Program-made: the position numbers and the translations under genes | Shown here: positions 63,533-64,000 of the stretch, one piece after another | How positions within the stretch are numbered: the stretch's first letter is position 1 | Layout of the letters: the number at the start of each line of letters is the position of its first letter | Assembly: GCA_021732005.1 (NCBI GenBank) | Contig: JAKFVT010000036.1 | Coordinates: 1 to 64,000, forward strand | Reading direction: 5' to 3' | DNA length: 64,000 bases | Source of the DNA: Mycobacterium sp. | GTDB taxonomy: Bacteria > Actinomycetota > Actinomycetes > Mycobacteriales > Mycobacteriaceae | Notes under the pieces: model-generated | The model's database searches: none | What the model was told of the DNA's origin: nothing | What the model saw: only the letters and a program-made list of their open reading frames with translations

Positions 63533-64000
63533 ATGAGCGTCACCGATCAATACCTGGCCAACAACGCCGAATACGCCAAGACGTTCAGCGGACCGCTTCC
63601 CTTGCCGCCGAGCAAGCACGTCGCCGTGGTGGCGTGCATGGACGCCCGGCTGGATGTGTATCGGATCCTGGGCTTGGGCGACGGTGAAGCACACGTCATC
63701 CGTAATGCCGGGGGAGTGATCACCGACGATGAGATCCGCTCGCTCGCCATCAGCCAGCGGCTGCTGGGCACGAGAGAGATCATCCTGATCCATCACACGG
63801 ATTGCGGGATGCTGACGTTCACCGACGACGTCTTCAAGGGCGAAATCCAGGATGAGGTCGGCATCAAGCCCGAGTGGGCTGCCGAAGCTTTCACCGATCT
63901 CGACGACGATGTGCGCCAGTCGCTGAGGCGCATCGAGGCCAGCCCGTTCGTCACCAAGCACGAGTCGCTGCGCGGATTCGTCTTCGACGTGGCGACCGGC
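63533..64000 (+). CDS. canA: Beta-class carbonic anhydrase (cut by window edge)
   Basis: The first 156 codons of a zinc carbonic anhydrase, Rv1284-like (163 residues there), so only a few residues are missing. It interconverts carbon dioxide and bicarbonate in the cytosol. The zinc ligands are Cys35, His88 and Cys91 and the catalytic dyad is Asp37/Arg39 (VACMDARLD and IHHTDCGM). The small size without N-terminal extension fits the Rv1284 subtype. In M. tuberculosis it is followed by cysD. Confidence 0.94.
   Translation, partial: MSVTDQYLANNAEYAKTFSGPLPLPPSKHVAVVACMDARLDVYRILGLGDGEAHVIRNAGGVITDDEIRSLAISQRLLGTREIILIHHTDCGMLTFTDDVFKGEIQDEVGIKPEWAAEAFTDLDDDVRQSLRRIEASPFVTKHESLRGFVFDVATG

Overview
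The window is very GC-rich, densely packed actinobacterial DNA. Gene content and order point to a non-tuberculous Mycobacterium/Mycolicibacterium. From the start of kgd (bases 1-220, minus) to canA (63533 to the edge) I recognise, from memory and not by alignment, the order of the M. tuberculosis block Rv1248c to Rv1284. The genes are kgd, the Rv1249c membrane protein, an MFS pump, the Rv1251c helicase-nuclease, lprE, deaD, an acyltransferase, TetR and cyp130, an FAD oxidase, tap, udgB, a Ddn-like protein, HIT, amiB2, the Rv1264 adenylyl cyclase, an Rv1265-position gene, two ABC exporters, lprB and lprC, a SixA-like phosphatase, an Mre11/Rad50-like pair, oppA, D, C and B, and canA.

Accessory blocks break this backbone. 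Block 1 (about 4646-16631) holds two exported proteins and an HSDL2-like SDR. It also holds a tightly overlapping minus-strand operon: alcohol dehydrogenase, HpcH/HpaI aldolase, SDR, type I Baeyer-Villiger monooxygenase (BVMO), esterase. Divergent from it are an SMP-30 lactonase and a thioesterase-like gene. The set reads as a pathway from alcohol to ketone to ester or lactone to hydroxy acid, with no regulator of its own. Block 2 (24100-30905) surrounds cyp130 with two TetR regulators, a Rieske oxygenase, a D-aminoacylase-type amidohydrolase and an epoxide hydrolase; two palindromes in its promoters look like operators. Block 3 (51194-57326) sits where Rv1279 lies in M. tuberculosis. It carries a fatty acyl-AMP ligase with lower GC, a wax-ester synthase/DGAT, a DszC-like flavoprotein and an S33-type hydrolase. 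The pknH-embR-lprA part of the backbone is absent; one unrecognised exported protein (40474-41640) stands there.

The least explained signal is in the non-coding DNA between convergent genes. Repeat family A is an element of about 150-160 bp with terminal inverted repeats, at 15097-15249 and 35610-35768. Repeat family B is a 62-bp palindrome at 2534-2595 and 24055-24116; in both copies a gene stops inside the repeat. There is also a separate hairpin cluster at 7804-7863, a 38-bp tandem duplication at 34431-34506, and a large hairpin at 39755-39808 in the cyclase/Rv1265 gap, where M. tuberculosis encodes the small RNA Mcr11.

Many genes have a TANNNT box 6-9 bases before the start codon, the mycobacterial leaderless layout: canA, the acyl-AMP ligase, tap, the SixA-like gene, HIT, amiB2, the cyclase, deaD and lprE. 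I found no tRNA, rRNA, CRISPR array, transposase, prophage gene or riboswitch. No stretch without a gene exceeds 300 bases.
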